DNA of 60,344 bases from an uncultured Clostridia bacterium (GTDB lineage: Bacteria; Bacillota; Clostridia; Christensenellales; Borkfalkiaceae), in the NCBI GenBank assembly GCA_944328445.1, contig CALVHO010000013.1:1-60344 (forward strand). Direction: 5' to 3'. The notes beneath the pieces are model-generated. The model ran no database searches, was not told the DNA's origin, and was given only the letters and a program-made list of their open reading frames with translations. Both the position numbers and the translations under genes were made by a program. Of the stretch, positions 26,298-34,708 are shown piece by piece; positions within the stretch are counted from its first letter, which is position 1, and each line of letters begins with the position of its first letter.

Positions 26298-27334
26298 TTC
26301 ACTCCTTTCAGGCGCACCGCCCTGTTTTCCTGCGAAGAGCGCTTGCAGGCCTCGATCACGCGCACGGCGGCAAGGCCGTCCTCCGCGGTCACGGGGACGG
26401 GCGTATCGTGCACGACGCAGGCCACGAATGCGTCGATGATCCCCGAATTGTGGCGGCCGTAGCTGTCCCAGATCTCCTTGATGGGGAACACTTCGCAGCG
26501 CCCGTCGGCATGGATCACCTCCATCGCCTCGTCCGAACGGCAATACAGGCGGATCTGCCCCTTTTCGCAGCAGATCACCGTGCTGTTCGCGTCGCGGCCG
26601 TACTGCGTCCAGCTCAGCTGCATCGTGCCCACGATGCCGTTTGCCATGCGCAGGCAGACGGCGGCGTTGTCCTCGACGGGGATGGGGCGGCCGCACGCCT
26701 TTTTGTCCGTCGTGGCGGTGAACGCCGAGACCTCGGCCACCTCTTCGCCCGTGAGCCAGCGCACGAGGTCTGCCTTGTGCACGCCGATATCGCCCAGCGC
26801 GCCGTAGCCCGCACCCGCGGGGTCGAAATACCAGAACAGTTTGCCCTCCTTGTAGCCCGCCCATGCCTCGGGCCCGGAATGCCCGAATTCCGTGCGGAAG
26901 GAGACCACCCGCCCGAGCGCGCCGCTTTCCAGAATCTCCTTGGCGCGCATATGCGCGGGGTCGTAGCGCTGGCTTTGCGCCACCATCATCTTTTTGCCGC
27001 TCGCTTTTGCGGCGGCGGCCATCTTCTCCCCCTCTTCCTCCGTCATGGCCATGGGCTTTTCGCAGAGCACGTTTTTGCCCGCGGCGAGGGCGGCCAGCGT
27101 CTGTTCGCAGTGAAAGCGGTTCGCGGAACAGATGCTGACCGAATCGATGCCCGCGTCGGCGAGCATCGCGCCGAGCGAAGCAAACGCCTCGCCGCCGTAC
27201 TGCGCCGCAAGCGCCGCGCTGCGGGCGGGGTCGACGTCGTAAAACCCGCCGATCTCACAATCGGGATTGGCAAAAAACTCGGGCGCCTGGCGGTTTTTCG
27301 CGATGGCGCCGCAACCGACGATGCCGATCTTCAT
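26294..27334 (-). CDS. Gfo/Idh/MocA family oxidoreductase
   Basis: A 346-residue NAD(P)-dependent sugar dehydrogenase. The Rossmann motif GIVGCGAIAKN is at residues 4-14, the family's catalytic-lysine motif CEKPMAM near 92, and the dinucleotide-independent C-terminal sheet carries GDIGVHKADL near 175 with a conserved His. Members oxidise, reduce or epimerise sugar hydroxyls. The start at 27334 follows GGAGGAAAAGAG. It lies between the zinc-type dehydrogenase and the GH110-like glycosidase, so it probably processes a monosaccharide released by the locus; an oxidative glycoside-cleaving (GH109-like) role is also conceivable. Substrate unknown. Confidence 0.9.
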   Translation of the reverse strand: MKIGIVGCGAIAKNRQAPEFFANPDCEIGGFYDVDPARSAALAAQYGGEAFASLGAMLADAGIDSVSICSANRFHCEQTLAALAAGKNVLCEKPMAMTEEEGEKMAAAAKASGKKMMVAQSQRYDPAHMRAKEILESGALGRVVSFRTEFGHSGPEAWAGYKEGKLFWYFDPAGAGYGALGDIGVHKADLVRWLTGEEVAEVSAFTATTDKKACGRPIPVEDNAAVCLRMANGIVGTMQLSWTQYGRDANSTVICCEKGQIRLYCRSDEAMEVIHADGRCEVFPIKEIWDSYGRHNSGIIDAFVACVVHDTPVPVTAEDGLAAVRVIEACKRSSQENRAVRLKGVK

Positions 27335-27358
27335 CTCTTTTCCTCCGTACACGTTCTT

Positions 27359-28414
27359 TTAATATTTGAGGATGGCTTGCAGCATGTCGGCCTTCTTTTC
27401 GTCGATGGCGCGGTATGCCGCGGCGGCGTCCTCGTAGGCGAAGATATCCGTCGCCATGTTGGAAAATTTCAGCCGCCCGATCAGTTCGCGGCAGACCTCG
27501 GCGCGGCGGGCCATGTCCCAGGTGTTGGAAATGCCGCGGTCGATCGCCGTCGTGTGCGAGGCGCGGATGCGCGGGCGGTTGTGGTGGAATTCTTCCGAAA
27601 AATTCAGCCCCTGCATCTCCCCCTGGTACCAACTGATGACGGTGATGTCCCCCTCGAAGGCGGCCGTGCGGACGGCCTCGTTGAGCGCGCGGCTGTTGCC
27701 GCTGACCTCGATCACGCTGTCGGGGCCCTTGCCGCCCGTCAGTTCGCGCACCGCGGCCGCCACGTCCTGCACCTTTGTGGTGTCGAACACGTGGTCGGCG
27801 CCGTTCTCGGCGGCGATCTTGCAGCGGGAGGCGAGCGCGTCCACGCCGATCACCTGCATCGCGCCGTTCATCTTGGCCAGCTGCGCCACCATCTGGCCGA
27901 GCGCGCCCAGGCCGAACACGACGACCGTGTCCCCCAGCTTGATGCGCGTATCCAAAATGCCGTTGAACGCGGTCACGAGGTTGGTCCAGAACACGCCGTA
28001 TTCGGGCTTCAACCCCGCGGGGAGCAAGTTGCAGCCCGCCCGGTGCATGACCACCATCGACTGGTGCGGCGCGGACGTCTGCACGATGTCTCCCACTTTC
28101 AGACCGCGGACTTTGGGCCCCGTTTCGACGATCTCGCCCACGTTGCTGTACCCCATATACCATACGCCCGGGTCGTTGCTGCGGATGGGGTACTTCCACT
28201 CCTGACGGCTGTCCGCATCCTTGAACAGGCGGGTGACGGGGTCCTGCACCCGATGGAAAAAGGGAGCGACGCCGCGGTAGATCGCCATCTCCGTTCCGTG
28301 GCTGATGCCCGAATACAGGGTGCGGATGCGCACCTCCTCGTCCCCGAGCTTGCCGGGATCGGGCACTTCTTCGATGTGCAGGCGCTTCGGCCCGTCGTAG
28401 ACCATGATCTTCAT
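27359..28414 (-). CDS. Zinc-type (MDR) alcohol/polyol dehydrogenase family protein
   Basis: A 351-residue medium-chain dehydrogenase: N-terminal GroES-like domain (YSGISHGTEMAIYRG near residue 36; HQSMVVMHRAGCNLLP near 118) and Rossmann domain with VVVFGLGALGQMVAQLAK near 165. The classic Cys-His-Glu catalytic zinc ligands and the four-cysteine structural zinc site are not apparent (GISHGTE replaces GxCGTD), so the enzyme may be zinc-independent or a bacteriochlorophyllide/sugar-type relative. It likely acts with the adjacent Gfo/Idh/MocA protein on a sugar. ATG at 28414 lies seven bases after AGGAGG (a GTG codon just before is disfavoured). The 75-base gap upstream has a GCCCC/GGGGC hairpin and a TACAAT box. 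Confidence 0.85.
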   Translation of the reverse strand: MKIMVYDGPKRLHIEEVPDPGKLGDEEVRIRTLYSGISHGTEMAIYRGVAPFFHRVQDPVTRLFKDADSRQEWKYPIRSNDPGVWYMGYSNVGEIVETGPKVRGLKVGDIVQTSAPHQSMVVMHRAGCNLLPAGLKPEYGVFWTNLVTAFNGILDTRIKLGDTVVVFGLGALGQMVAQLAKMNGAMQVIGVDALASRCKIAAENGADHVFDTTKVQDVAAAVRELTGGKGPDSVIEVSGNSRALNEAVRTAAFEGDITVISWYQGEMQGLNFSEEFHHNRPRIRASHTTAIDRGISNTWDMARRAEVCRELIGRLKFSNMATDIFAYEDAAAAYRAIDEKKADMLQAILKY

Positions 28415-28489
28415 CACATTTCCTCCTTGACGCCCCGCAAGGGGCTTTGGTTTGATTGTATACGAAAAAAGCGCAGGCGTTTTTGCCGC

Positions 28490-29437
28490 TTAGAACAGGG
28501 CCGCCGCGACGGCGCCGTAATCGCCGATGCGCTCGCCGAGCGCGCTCGGCAGCACGCGCACGCGCTCCAACGACGCGGGCAGGCACTCCCGCCGCAGCGC
28601 GGCCTGCATGGACGGCTCGATGAAGGCGCGGCAGCGCATGAAAATGCCGCCCGCCACGATCGCTTCTGGCGCGAGCAGGTCGACAAGGACCGCAAGCCCG
28701 CGGCCGAAGTATTCCCCCACCGCCGCAAAGACCGAGAGCGCGTCCGCATCGCCCGCGGCGGCCTGTTCGGCGAGCACCCGCGCACTGACGCTGCCCGCGC
28801 CGCGGTAGTACGGGCAGCGTTCGCCGCGTTGCGATTTTGCGCGGAAATGCAGGTCGGCCAGCTGTGCGATCCCGCCGCCGCTGCAAAAACCTTCCCACGA
28901 GCCCGCCTTGCCGTGCCCCGCGGGCCCGCAGGGCTCCATGCGGATGTGCCCCGCCTCGCCCGCGGCACCCGTGCCCTCGTACAGGGCGCCGTTCAGGATC
29001 AATCCCGCGCCGAGCCCCGTGCCGAAGGTCAGAAAGATCATGTTGCGCGTGCCGCGGCCCGCGCCGCAGCGCCACTCGGCCAGCGCGCAGGCGTCGGCGT
29101 CGTTTTTCAGCCGCACGCTTTCCCCGCGCAGGCCCAGCCGCGCGGCGACGTGCGAACAGGCGGACACCTCCTCCCAGCCGGGAAGGTTGGGCGGGCCGAG
29201 GATGAGCCCGCGCGCCGCGTCGAGCGGGCCGCCGCAGGCGATGCCCGCGGCCTCGATCGCGACACCGTGACGGGCGGCAAAGCGGGCGACGGCCGCGCAG
29301 AGCGCGTCCAGCACGTCCTGCCAGCGCCCCTCCGTAGGGATCTGTTCACGGTCCAAAAAACGGACGGACGATCCCGAAACTTCCGCAAGCACGGCGGCAC
29401 ATTTCGTTCCGCCGATATCCAGCCCCGCAACGATCAT
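28490..29437 (-). CDS. ROK-family sugar kinase
   Basis: A 315-residue cytoplasmic kinase with the ROK ATP site LDIGGTKCAAVL at residues 6-17, the catalytic Asp in LKNDADACALAEW near 112, and a phosphate loop TFGTGLGAGLI near 138. The usual ROK zinc motif (CxCGxxGCxE) is replaced by CGPAGHGKAGSWEGFCSGGG, a variant seen in a zinc-poor subgroup. Starting ATG at 29437, 4 bases after the SIS gene stop. It probably phosphorylates glucose, mannose or an N-acetyl-hexosamine freed by the glycosidases; exact substrate cannot be read. Confidence 0.9.
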   Translation of the reverse strand: MIVAGLDIGGTKCAAVLAEVSGSSVRFLDREQIPTEGRWQDVLDALCAAVARFAARHGVAIEAAGIACGGPLDAARGLILGPPNLPGWEEVSACSHVAARLGLRGESVRLKNDADACALAEWRCGAGRGTRNMIFLTFGTGLGAGLILNGALYEGTGAAGEAGHIRMEPCGPAGHGKAGSWEGFCSGGGIAQLADLHFRAKSQRGERCPYYRGAGSVSARVLAEQAAAGDADALSVFAAVGEYFGRGLAVLVDLLAPEAIVAGGIFMRCRAFIEPSMQAALRRECLPASLERVRVLPSALGERIGDYGAVAAALF

Positions 29438-29441
29438 GGCC

Positions 29442-30056
29442 CTACCCCCAGATCAGTTCTTCCGCCCGCGCGCACACCGCGTGGTATGCGGGCAGGTGCA
29501 GTTCCTGTATGCGGTCGGTCTCCGTTTCGGGGACGTTGATGAGGACGTCGCACAGCGGCCCCAGCGCGCCGCCCCCGCGGCCCGTAAAGCCCGTGACCGC
29601 CATCCCGACGGCGCGCGCCGCCAAAGCGGCATTGACCACGGAGCGGCTGTTCCCCGAGGTGCTGAACGCGAAGAGGACGTCCCCCTCCCCGCCCAGCGCG
29701 CACACCTGCTGCGCAAAGGCGTATTCATAACCCACGTCGTTGCACATCGCCGTGAAGGCGGCCGTCTGCGAAGGCAGGGCCACGCAGCAGACGCCGCCCG
29801 CCAGCTTTCGGGCAAGTTCCTCCCCGCCTTCGCGCACGAGCCGCTCGCGCAGGGCGGGGGCGAGGGGGCGGGGCCGCTTGAACGGCTTGACGAGCTCCCC
29901 CGCGGCATGCCCGCAATCGGCCGCGCTGCCGCCGTTGCCGCACAAAAGCACCTTTTTGCCCGCGCGGTAGGCAAGCGCCACGCCCTGCGCCGCGCGTTCG
30001 ATGGCCGCGCCGAGCGGCGCCAGCTGCGGGTACCGCGCAAAAAACGTTTGCGTCAT
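29442..30056 (-). CDS. SIS-domain sugar isomerase (GmhA-like)
   Basis: A 204-residue SIS protein with the phosphosugar-binding motifs CGNGGSAADCGHAAGEL near residue 39 and FSTSGNSRSVVNAAL near 131, plus the long KPFKRPRPL insert typical of phosphoheptose isomerase GmhA-like proteins. It binds phosphorylated sugars in the cytoplasm. In this locus, next to a ROK kinase and glycosidases, hexose or amino-sugar phosphate isomerisation is more likely than heptose synthesis. ATG at 30056 overlaps the GH1 stop (ATGA) and follows GGGAGGGAAAACG. Confidence 0.88.
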   Translation of the reverse strand: MTQTFFARYPQLAPLGAAIERAAQGVALAYRAGKKVLLCGNGGSAADCGHAAGELVKPFKRPRPLAPALRERLVREGGEELARKLAGGVCCVALPSQTAAFTAMCNDVGYEYAFAQQVCALGGEGDVLFAFSTSGNSRSVVNAALAARAVGMAVTGFTGRGGGALGPLCDVLINVPETETDRIQELHLPAYHAVCARAEELIWG

Positions 30057-31396
30057 CGTTTTCCCTCCCTGTGCGCGCGGATCAGGTCGCGGTATTCGTA
30101 GAAGGAATCCTTGGGGATGCGCTTTTGCGTCGGGTAATCGACGTAGACGAGCCCGAAGCGGCGCGTGTACCCCCAATGCCATTCAAAGTTATCCATCAGG
30201 CTCCAATAAAAGTACCCGCGCACGTCCACGCCTTCGCGGCGGGCACGGCCCAGCGCGACGAGATAGGTGTGGATGTAATCGGTGCGGTACGCATCGTGGA
30301 CCTTGCCGTCGCGGCAGGGAAAATCGTGCGAGGCCATGCCGTTTTCGGTGATGAGGATGGGCGTCTTGTACCGCTCGTAGAGAAATTTCGGGCCCCAGTA
30401 CAGTGCCTCGGGGGCGATGTCCCAATCCATGGCCGTGCGCGGATGGTCGGAAGGGAACCCTTCCCAGAGCAGCGAACCGTCCGCCGCGATGTCGATGTGC
30501 GCGCCCGAATAGATGTTCTGCCCGTAATAGTCGACGGGCTGCGCGATGAGTTCGCGGTCGGCGTCGGTGATCTTCGGGAGCACGTCCTTGTACCAAAGGT
30601 AATATTCCTTCGGGTAATCGCCCAAAAACACGGGGTCGCTGAAAAAAGTCACGCAGCCCGTAGGGTCGTTTTTCCAAAGGCCGAGGTAAACTTTGCGCGC
30701 CTTTTCCACCTCCGCGGGGGAATCGTTTTTGGGGATCATGACCCAGCCGCAGGGCGCGAACCCCACCCGCGCGTGCGGCGCCGCGCGCCGGATCGCGCGC
30801 ACGCCCTCGCCGTGCGCTTTGAGCAGGTTGTGCGCGGCGGAAAGCCTGTCGCGCAGGGTGTATTTCATGCCGGGCGCCTGTTCGGTGCCGTTCATGCCGC
30901 CCAAGACGCATTGCGGCTCGTTGATGGTGAAATAATCGGCCGCGCGCCCGCCGAAGCGCGAAGCGACGGCCTCGGCATACTCGGCGAACCACTTCGGCGA
31001 ATCGGGGTTGAGCCAGCCGCCGCGCTCGAACAGCGCCTGCGGCAGGTCCCAATGGTAGAGGGTGACGTACGGACGGATGCCGTGCGCCTGCAATTCGCCG
31101 AGCAGCTCCTCGTAAAAGCGCATGCCGCGCTCGTTGACCCGCCCGACGCCCTCGGGCAGCACGCGGCTCCACGCCACCGAAAAGCGGTACGCCGTGACGC
31201 CGAGCTCGGCCATCAGGGCCACGTCTTCCCGGAACCTGTGGTAATGGTCGCAGGCGACGTCTCCCGTGTCTCCGTTGAGGATGCGCCCCGGTTCATGGCA
31301 AAACGTATCCCAGATGGAATCCCCTTTTCCGTCCTCTCTTCCGCCCTCGATCTGGTAGGCCGCCGTGGCGACGCCCCATTCAAATTCCCTGTTCAT
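30053..31396 (-). CDS. Glycoside hydrolase family 1 beta-glycosidase
   Basis: A 447-residue (beta/alpha)8 retaining glycosidase of normal length. The acid/base Glu is in TINEPQC near residue 157 and the nucleophile Glu in ITENGMA near 350; the N-terminus FEWGVATAAYQIEGG is diagnostic. GH1 enzymes split beta-glucosides, beta-galactosides or 6-phospho-glycosides; no PTS is nearby, so unphosphorylated sugars are likelier. No signal peptide, so it acts on imported oligosaccharides. ATG at 31396 follows GGAAAGGAGAGGTC and overlaps the mannosidase gene by 17 bases. Confidence 0.95.
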   Translation of the reverse strand: MNREFEWGVATAAYQIEGGREDGKGDSIWDTFCHEPGRILNGDTGDVACDHYHRFREDVALMAELGVTAYRFSVAWSRVLPEGVGRVNERGMRFYEELLGELQAHGIRPYVTLYHWDLPQALFERGGWLNPDSPKWFAEYAEAVASRFGGRAADYFTINEPQCVLGGMNGTEQAPGMKYTLRDRLSAAHNLLKAHGEGVRAIRRAAPHARVGFAPCGWVMIPKNDSPAEVEKARKVYLGLWKNDPTGCVTFFSDPVFLGDYPKEYYLWYKDVLPKITDADRELIAQPVDYYGQNIYSGAHIDIAADGSLLWEGFPSDHPRTAMDWDIAPEALYWGPKFLYERYKTPILITENGMASHDFPCRDGKVHDAYRTDYIHTYLVALGRARREGVDVRGYFYWSLMDNFEWHWGYTRRFGLVYVDYPTQKRIPKDSFYEYRDLIRAHREGKR

Positions 31397-33887
31397 GACC
31401 TCTCCTTTCCAAGATATCGCACTCTTCGGCGGCGCCGTCGTCCGCCACAAAGACCGTTTTGAGTTCGTACGGCGCAAAGCGCAGCGGGACCGCCCGCCCG
31501 AACAGGCGCAGCGTGCCCGCGCAGGGCTTGCCGCGCGTTTCAAAGGCGCGGACGATGTAACCGCCGCCCTCCTCCGCGCGCTTGACGGCGCGCACCTGCA
31601 CGCCGCGGCCGCGCCATTGCACAAAGGACTGTTCGGCGGGGAAGGTGCCGCCGTGGTACCCCTCCCAAATGCAGTACGAAGGGGTGTTGAAGCGCAGGCC
31701 GAGGGAGGCCGCGGCCGCAAGGTCCGCCTTGCCGCGCGGGCGCAGGAGGAAGGAATGGCGCACCACCCCGCCGTCCTGGTACTCGTAGAGCATGCCCTCT
31801 TCCTTGACGCCGCCGTGGTCGGCGTAGATGGCCGAACGCGCGAGAACGACAGACACTTCTTTCCCCGTCAGGCGGTAGGACGAGGCCCCGTCGTTGACGA
31901 TGGTCAGGCCCTCTTTTCCGCCCACGTCGATCCATTTCTGCGCAAATTCTTCCGTGCCGTCCGCCGCGGCGCGGCAATGGCCGTACGGCCTGTCGCAGTC
32001 GGCATACTTGGCCGCAACGGGCAGCACCCAGCGGGCGGTCTTCTGCTTTTCCGCCCAGCGGACGCGGATGTCCGCCTGCAAATGATCGGCGTCGGCATAC
32101 AGGATGAAGTCGCAGCTCAGCTCGGAGGCGCCGTATTTCCAGATGCCGCGCAGCACGCTGCGCACGGGCCCGCACTCGGCGATGTACAGTTTTTCGCAGG
32201 TGAAGCGGCCGATCTCTTCTCCCAGGCGGTCGTTGCAATAGGACCAGACGCCCCGTTCCCTGCAACCGTCGCAGGCGGCGCCGTCCGCGGCGTGGCCCCA
32301 GGTATCGACGAATTTGTCCTCGTCCACCGCAAAGCGCATGCCGCGCAGCACGAGCGGCGCGCCGCCCTTGCGGCACAGGCGCAGCTCGGACGGGTCCTCG
32401 CGGCCGAATTCGGCGCGCAGGTATTCGTTTTCGAGCGTGAACGAGCCGAACCGCGCGTTCACGGTGCGGGGCGGGATCTGCTCCTTGCGCTCCTCCGCCC
32501 GCACGCAGGGGAAGGCGCCGCCCTCGCGGATGTAAAAGAGGCGGTAGCCGAAGGCGGGCACTTCGGCGCGGAAGATGCCGTCGCGCGTGTACCAGAACGA
32601 GCTGCCGCTCTGCACGAGCTGCACGGGCAGGCGGCTGCCGTCCGGCGCGACGGCTTCGTAGCTGCGGAACTGTTTTTCGGGTTCGAGGGCCAGGCGCGCC
32701 GCGCGCACCGTGCACACGCGCGCCTCGGCGTGCGGGTTGAACACGACGACGGGCTTGCCGTACGCGCTCTTTGCCGCCTCGGGGGCCAGACCGCCGCAGG
32801 TATCCACCCGCGCGGCGATCTTTTGTAGGACGCCGTCGGTCACCTCTTCGGCCGCCGTGACGGCGGCCCCGAAGGCCGCGGCGGCCGCGTCGCACACGCT
32901 TTTGACCGCGCACCCGCTCAAAGAATCGTGGAACTGGTAAAACAAGACGCGCTTCCAGGCCTCTTCCAGCTTATCGCGCGGGTACGCGCCGCCGAACAGC
33001 GCATGGGCGAGGCAGGCGTATTTTTCGGCCGTGAGCAGGGCGTTTTCGGCGCGGCGGTTGCCCGTTTTGATGCGCGCCTCGGCCGAATAGCAGCCCGCGG
33101 CGTGCTTGCCGAGGTCGCCCTGCACCCGCGGCGCGGGGCAGCTCTCCGTGCGGCGGAAATATTCGTCGACGGAGACAAATTCATAGCCGCGCTCCCCGCG
33201 CACGGCGCCCAGCCAGGCCAGCATCTCCTTCGTGGGGCCGCCGCCGTGGTTGCCGACGCCGAAAAACAGCATCTGCGGCACGGGCGAACGGGCGCACAGC
33301 GCGTCGAAGGCGTCCGCCTTTTCGCGAAGTTCGGGCAGGCTGTTCGACTCGTAGCCGATGGGGATGCGCGCCGCGCGCACGCGGCTGCCGTCCTCGCTTT
33401 CCCAAAAAAACAGGGGCGGCAGATCCCGCTCGTGCGCGCCGGGGCGGGAAAAGACGTAATTTTTCAGCCCGCTCTTGTACAGGATCTGCGGAAGCCCCGC
33501 CGCGTGGCCGAAGGAATCGACGTTGTACCCCGTCACGGCGGCGACGCCGAACTTTTGCAGGAAATAGCGCTGGCCGTACAGCGACTGGCGGCAATAGCTT
33601 TCACCGTCCGCCAGGTCACAGTCGGGCTGGACCCACCATCCGCCCGCGATGCACCAGCGCCCCTCCCGCACGCGGGCGCGGATCTCTTCAAACATCGCGG
33701 GGTCGGTCTCCTCCACCCAGGCGTAAAATTGCGCCGAAGAGGACGTGAACACCCATCCGCCCGTCTCTTGCAGCCTGTCGAGGGCGGAACGGAAGGTATT
33801 GCGCACTTCCGTGCGCCCTTCCTGCACGTCCCACAGCCATACGGGATCGATGTGCGCGTTGGCGATCAGAAACCCTTTCGTTTGCAT
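31380..33887 (-). CDS. Glycoside hydrolase family 38 alpha-mannosidase
   Basis: An 835-residue enzyme with the GH38 zinc site and nucleophile: AHIDPVWLWD (His12, Asp14), GYNVDSFGHAAGLPQIL (nucleophile Asp124) and YQFHDSLSGCAV (zinc His near 350). A three-helix bundle and the large C-terminal beta-sandwich domains follow, as usual. It removes alpha-linked mannose (alpha-1,2/1,3/1,6) from the non-reducing end of N-glycan- or mannan-derived oligosaccharides; no signal peptide, so cytoplasmic. ATG at 33887 follows GGGGGAGGGG. The next gene downstream, GH1, overlaps it, implying coordinated production. Confidence 0.93.
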   Translation of the reverse strand: MQTKGFLIANAHIDPVWLWDVQEGRTEVRNTFRSALDRLQETGGWVFTSSSAQFYAWVEETDPAMFEEIRARVREGRWCIAGGWWVQPDCDLADGESYCRQSLYGQRYFLQKFGVAAVTGYNVDSFGHAAGLPQILYKSGLKNYVFSRPGAHERDLPPLFFWESEDGSRVRAARIPIGYESNSLPELREKADAFDALCARSPVPQMLFFGVGNHGGGPTKEMLAWLGAVRGERGYEFVSVDEYFRRTESCPAPRVQGDLGKHAAGCYSAEARIKTGNRRAENALLTAEKYACLAHALFGGAYPRDKLEEAWKRVLFYQFHDSLSGCAVKSVCDAAAAAFGAAVTAAEEVTDGVLQKIAARVDTCGGLAPEAAKSAYGKPVVVFNPHAEARVCTVRAARLALEPEKQFRSYEAVAPDGSRLPVQLVQSGSSFWYTRDGIFRAEVPAFGYRLFYIREGGAFPCVRAEERKEQIPPRTVNARFGSFTLENEYLRAEFGREDPSELRLCRKGGAPLVLRGMRFAVDEDKFVDTWGHAADGAACDGCRERGVWSYCNDRLGEEIGRFTCEKLYIAECGPVRSVLRGIWKYGASELSCDFILYADADHLQADIRVRWAEKQKTARWVLPVAAKYADCDRPYGHCRAAADGTEEFAQKWIDVGGKEGLTIVNDGASSYRLTGKEVSVVLARSAIYADHGGVKEEGMLYEYQDGGVVRHSFLLRPRGKADLAAAASLGLRFNTPSYCIWEGYHGGTFPAEQSFVQWRGRGVQVRAVKRAEEGGGYIVRAFETRGKPCAGTLRLFGRAVPLRFAPYELKTVFVADDGAAEECDILERRGHEQGI

Positions 33888-33904
33888 GTTCCCCTCCCCC
33901 GCCT

Positions 33905-34669
33905 TCACGGCCCGAGGCGGTCGGCGATCTCTTGCAGCAGCGCGGCGATCTCCTCGTCCGCGCCGTAGCCGTATAAGAGGAAGGCGTGTTCCTTCCCCGG
34001 CAAAAAGCGGCATTGCGCGTCCACGCCCCGGTCCCGCAGCGCATAGGCGTAGCGGGCGGAATCCTTCGGGTCGACGACGGTATCCGCCAGCCCGTGCCAG
34101 ATGCAGACGGGCGCATCCCCCGCGCGCACGTTGTACAGCGGCGAATACTCCGCCTGCCTGCGGAAGAGGGCGCAAAACGCCTCCTCGCCGCGCGCCTGCG
34201 TCCCGCCCAGTGCATAGCCCCAGCGGCCCGTGAGGTCGACGATGCCGTTGATATCGACGACGGCGTCGGCGAGCGGGCCCGCCGCGCCGCACACGCGGGA
34301 CGCGATCTGTGCGCTGCCGAGGCAGCAGGCGAGGTATCCCCCCGCCGACTCGCCGAACGCCGCCAGCTTTTTGCCCGCAAAGCCGTAGCGCGCGGCCGCG
34401 GCGCGGGCGTAGAGCGCCGCGTCGGCACAATCTTGCAGGCAGCACATGAGGTCGCCGCCGCGGGGCATCAGGCGGTATTCGGGCAGCAGCGCGAGGTAGC
34501 CGCGCGCCGCAAAAAATTCGGCGTGGCGGAACAGGATGGCGGGCGATTCGCGCTCCCAGCCGCCGCCGTGCAGCATCAGCACGGCGGCGCGCGGCGGCCC
34601 CGCGGGGCGCAGGGACCACAAATAAAGTTCCCTGCCTTCTATGCGTTTGTAGATCTCTTTGAAAAACAT
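33905..34669 (-). CDS. Alpha/beta hydrolase (acetyl-esterase-like)
   Basis: A 254-residue esterase of the BD-FAE/hormone-sensitive-lipase type: oxyanion hole LMLHGGGWERES near residue 32, nucleophile Ser in GESAGGYLACC near 107, Asp in HGLADTVVDPKDS near 195 and His in GKEHAFLLY near 228. No leader peptide. It would remove acetyl or other acyl decorations from oligosaccharides before the glycosidases act. The ATG at 34669 has no good ribosome site; a TTG three codons earlier is an alternative. It lies between the GH42-like and GH38 genes. Confidence 0.88.
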   Translation of the reverse strand: MFFKEIYKRIEGRELYLWSLRPAGPPRAAVLMLHGGGWERESPAILFRHAEFFAARGYLALLPEYRLMPRGGDLMCCLQDCADAALYARAAAARYGFAGKKLAAFGESAGGYLACCLGSAQIASRVCGAAGPLADAVVDINGIVDLTGRWGYALGGTQARGEEAFCALFRRQAEYSPLYNVRAGDAPVCIWHGLADTVVDPKDSARYAYALRDRGVDAQCRFLPGKEHAFLLYGYGADEEIAALLQEIADRLGP

Positions 34670-34708
34670 CTTGACCAAGCGGGCACAAACCCGCCGCGGC
34701 GGGCGGCG

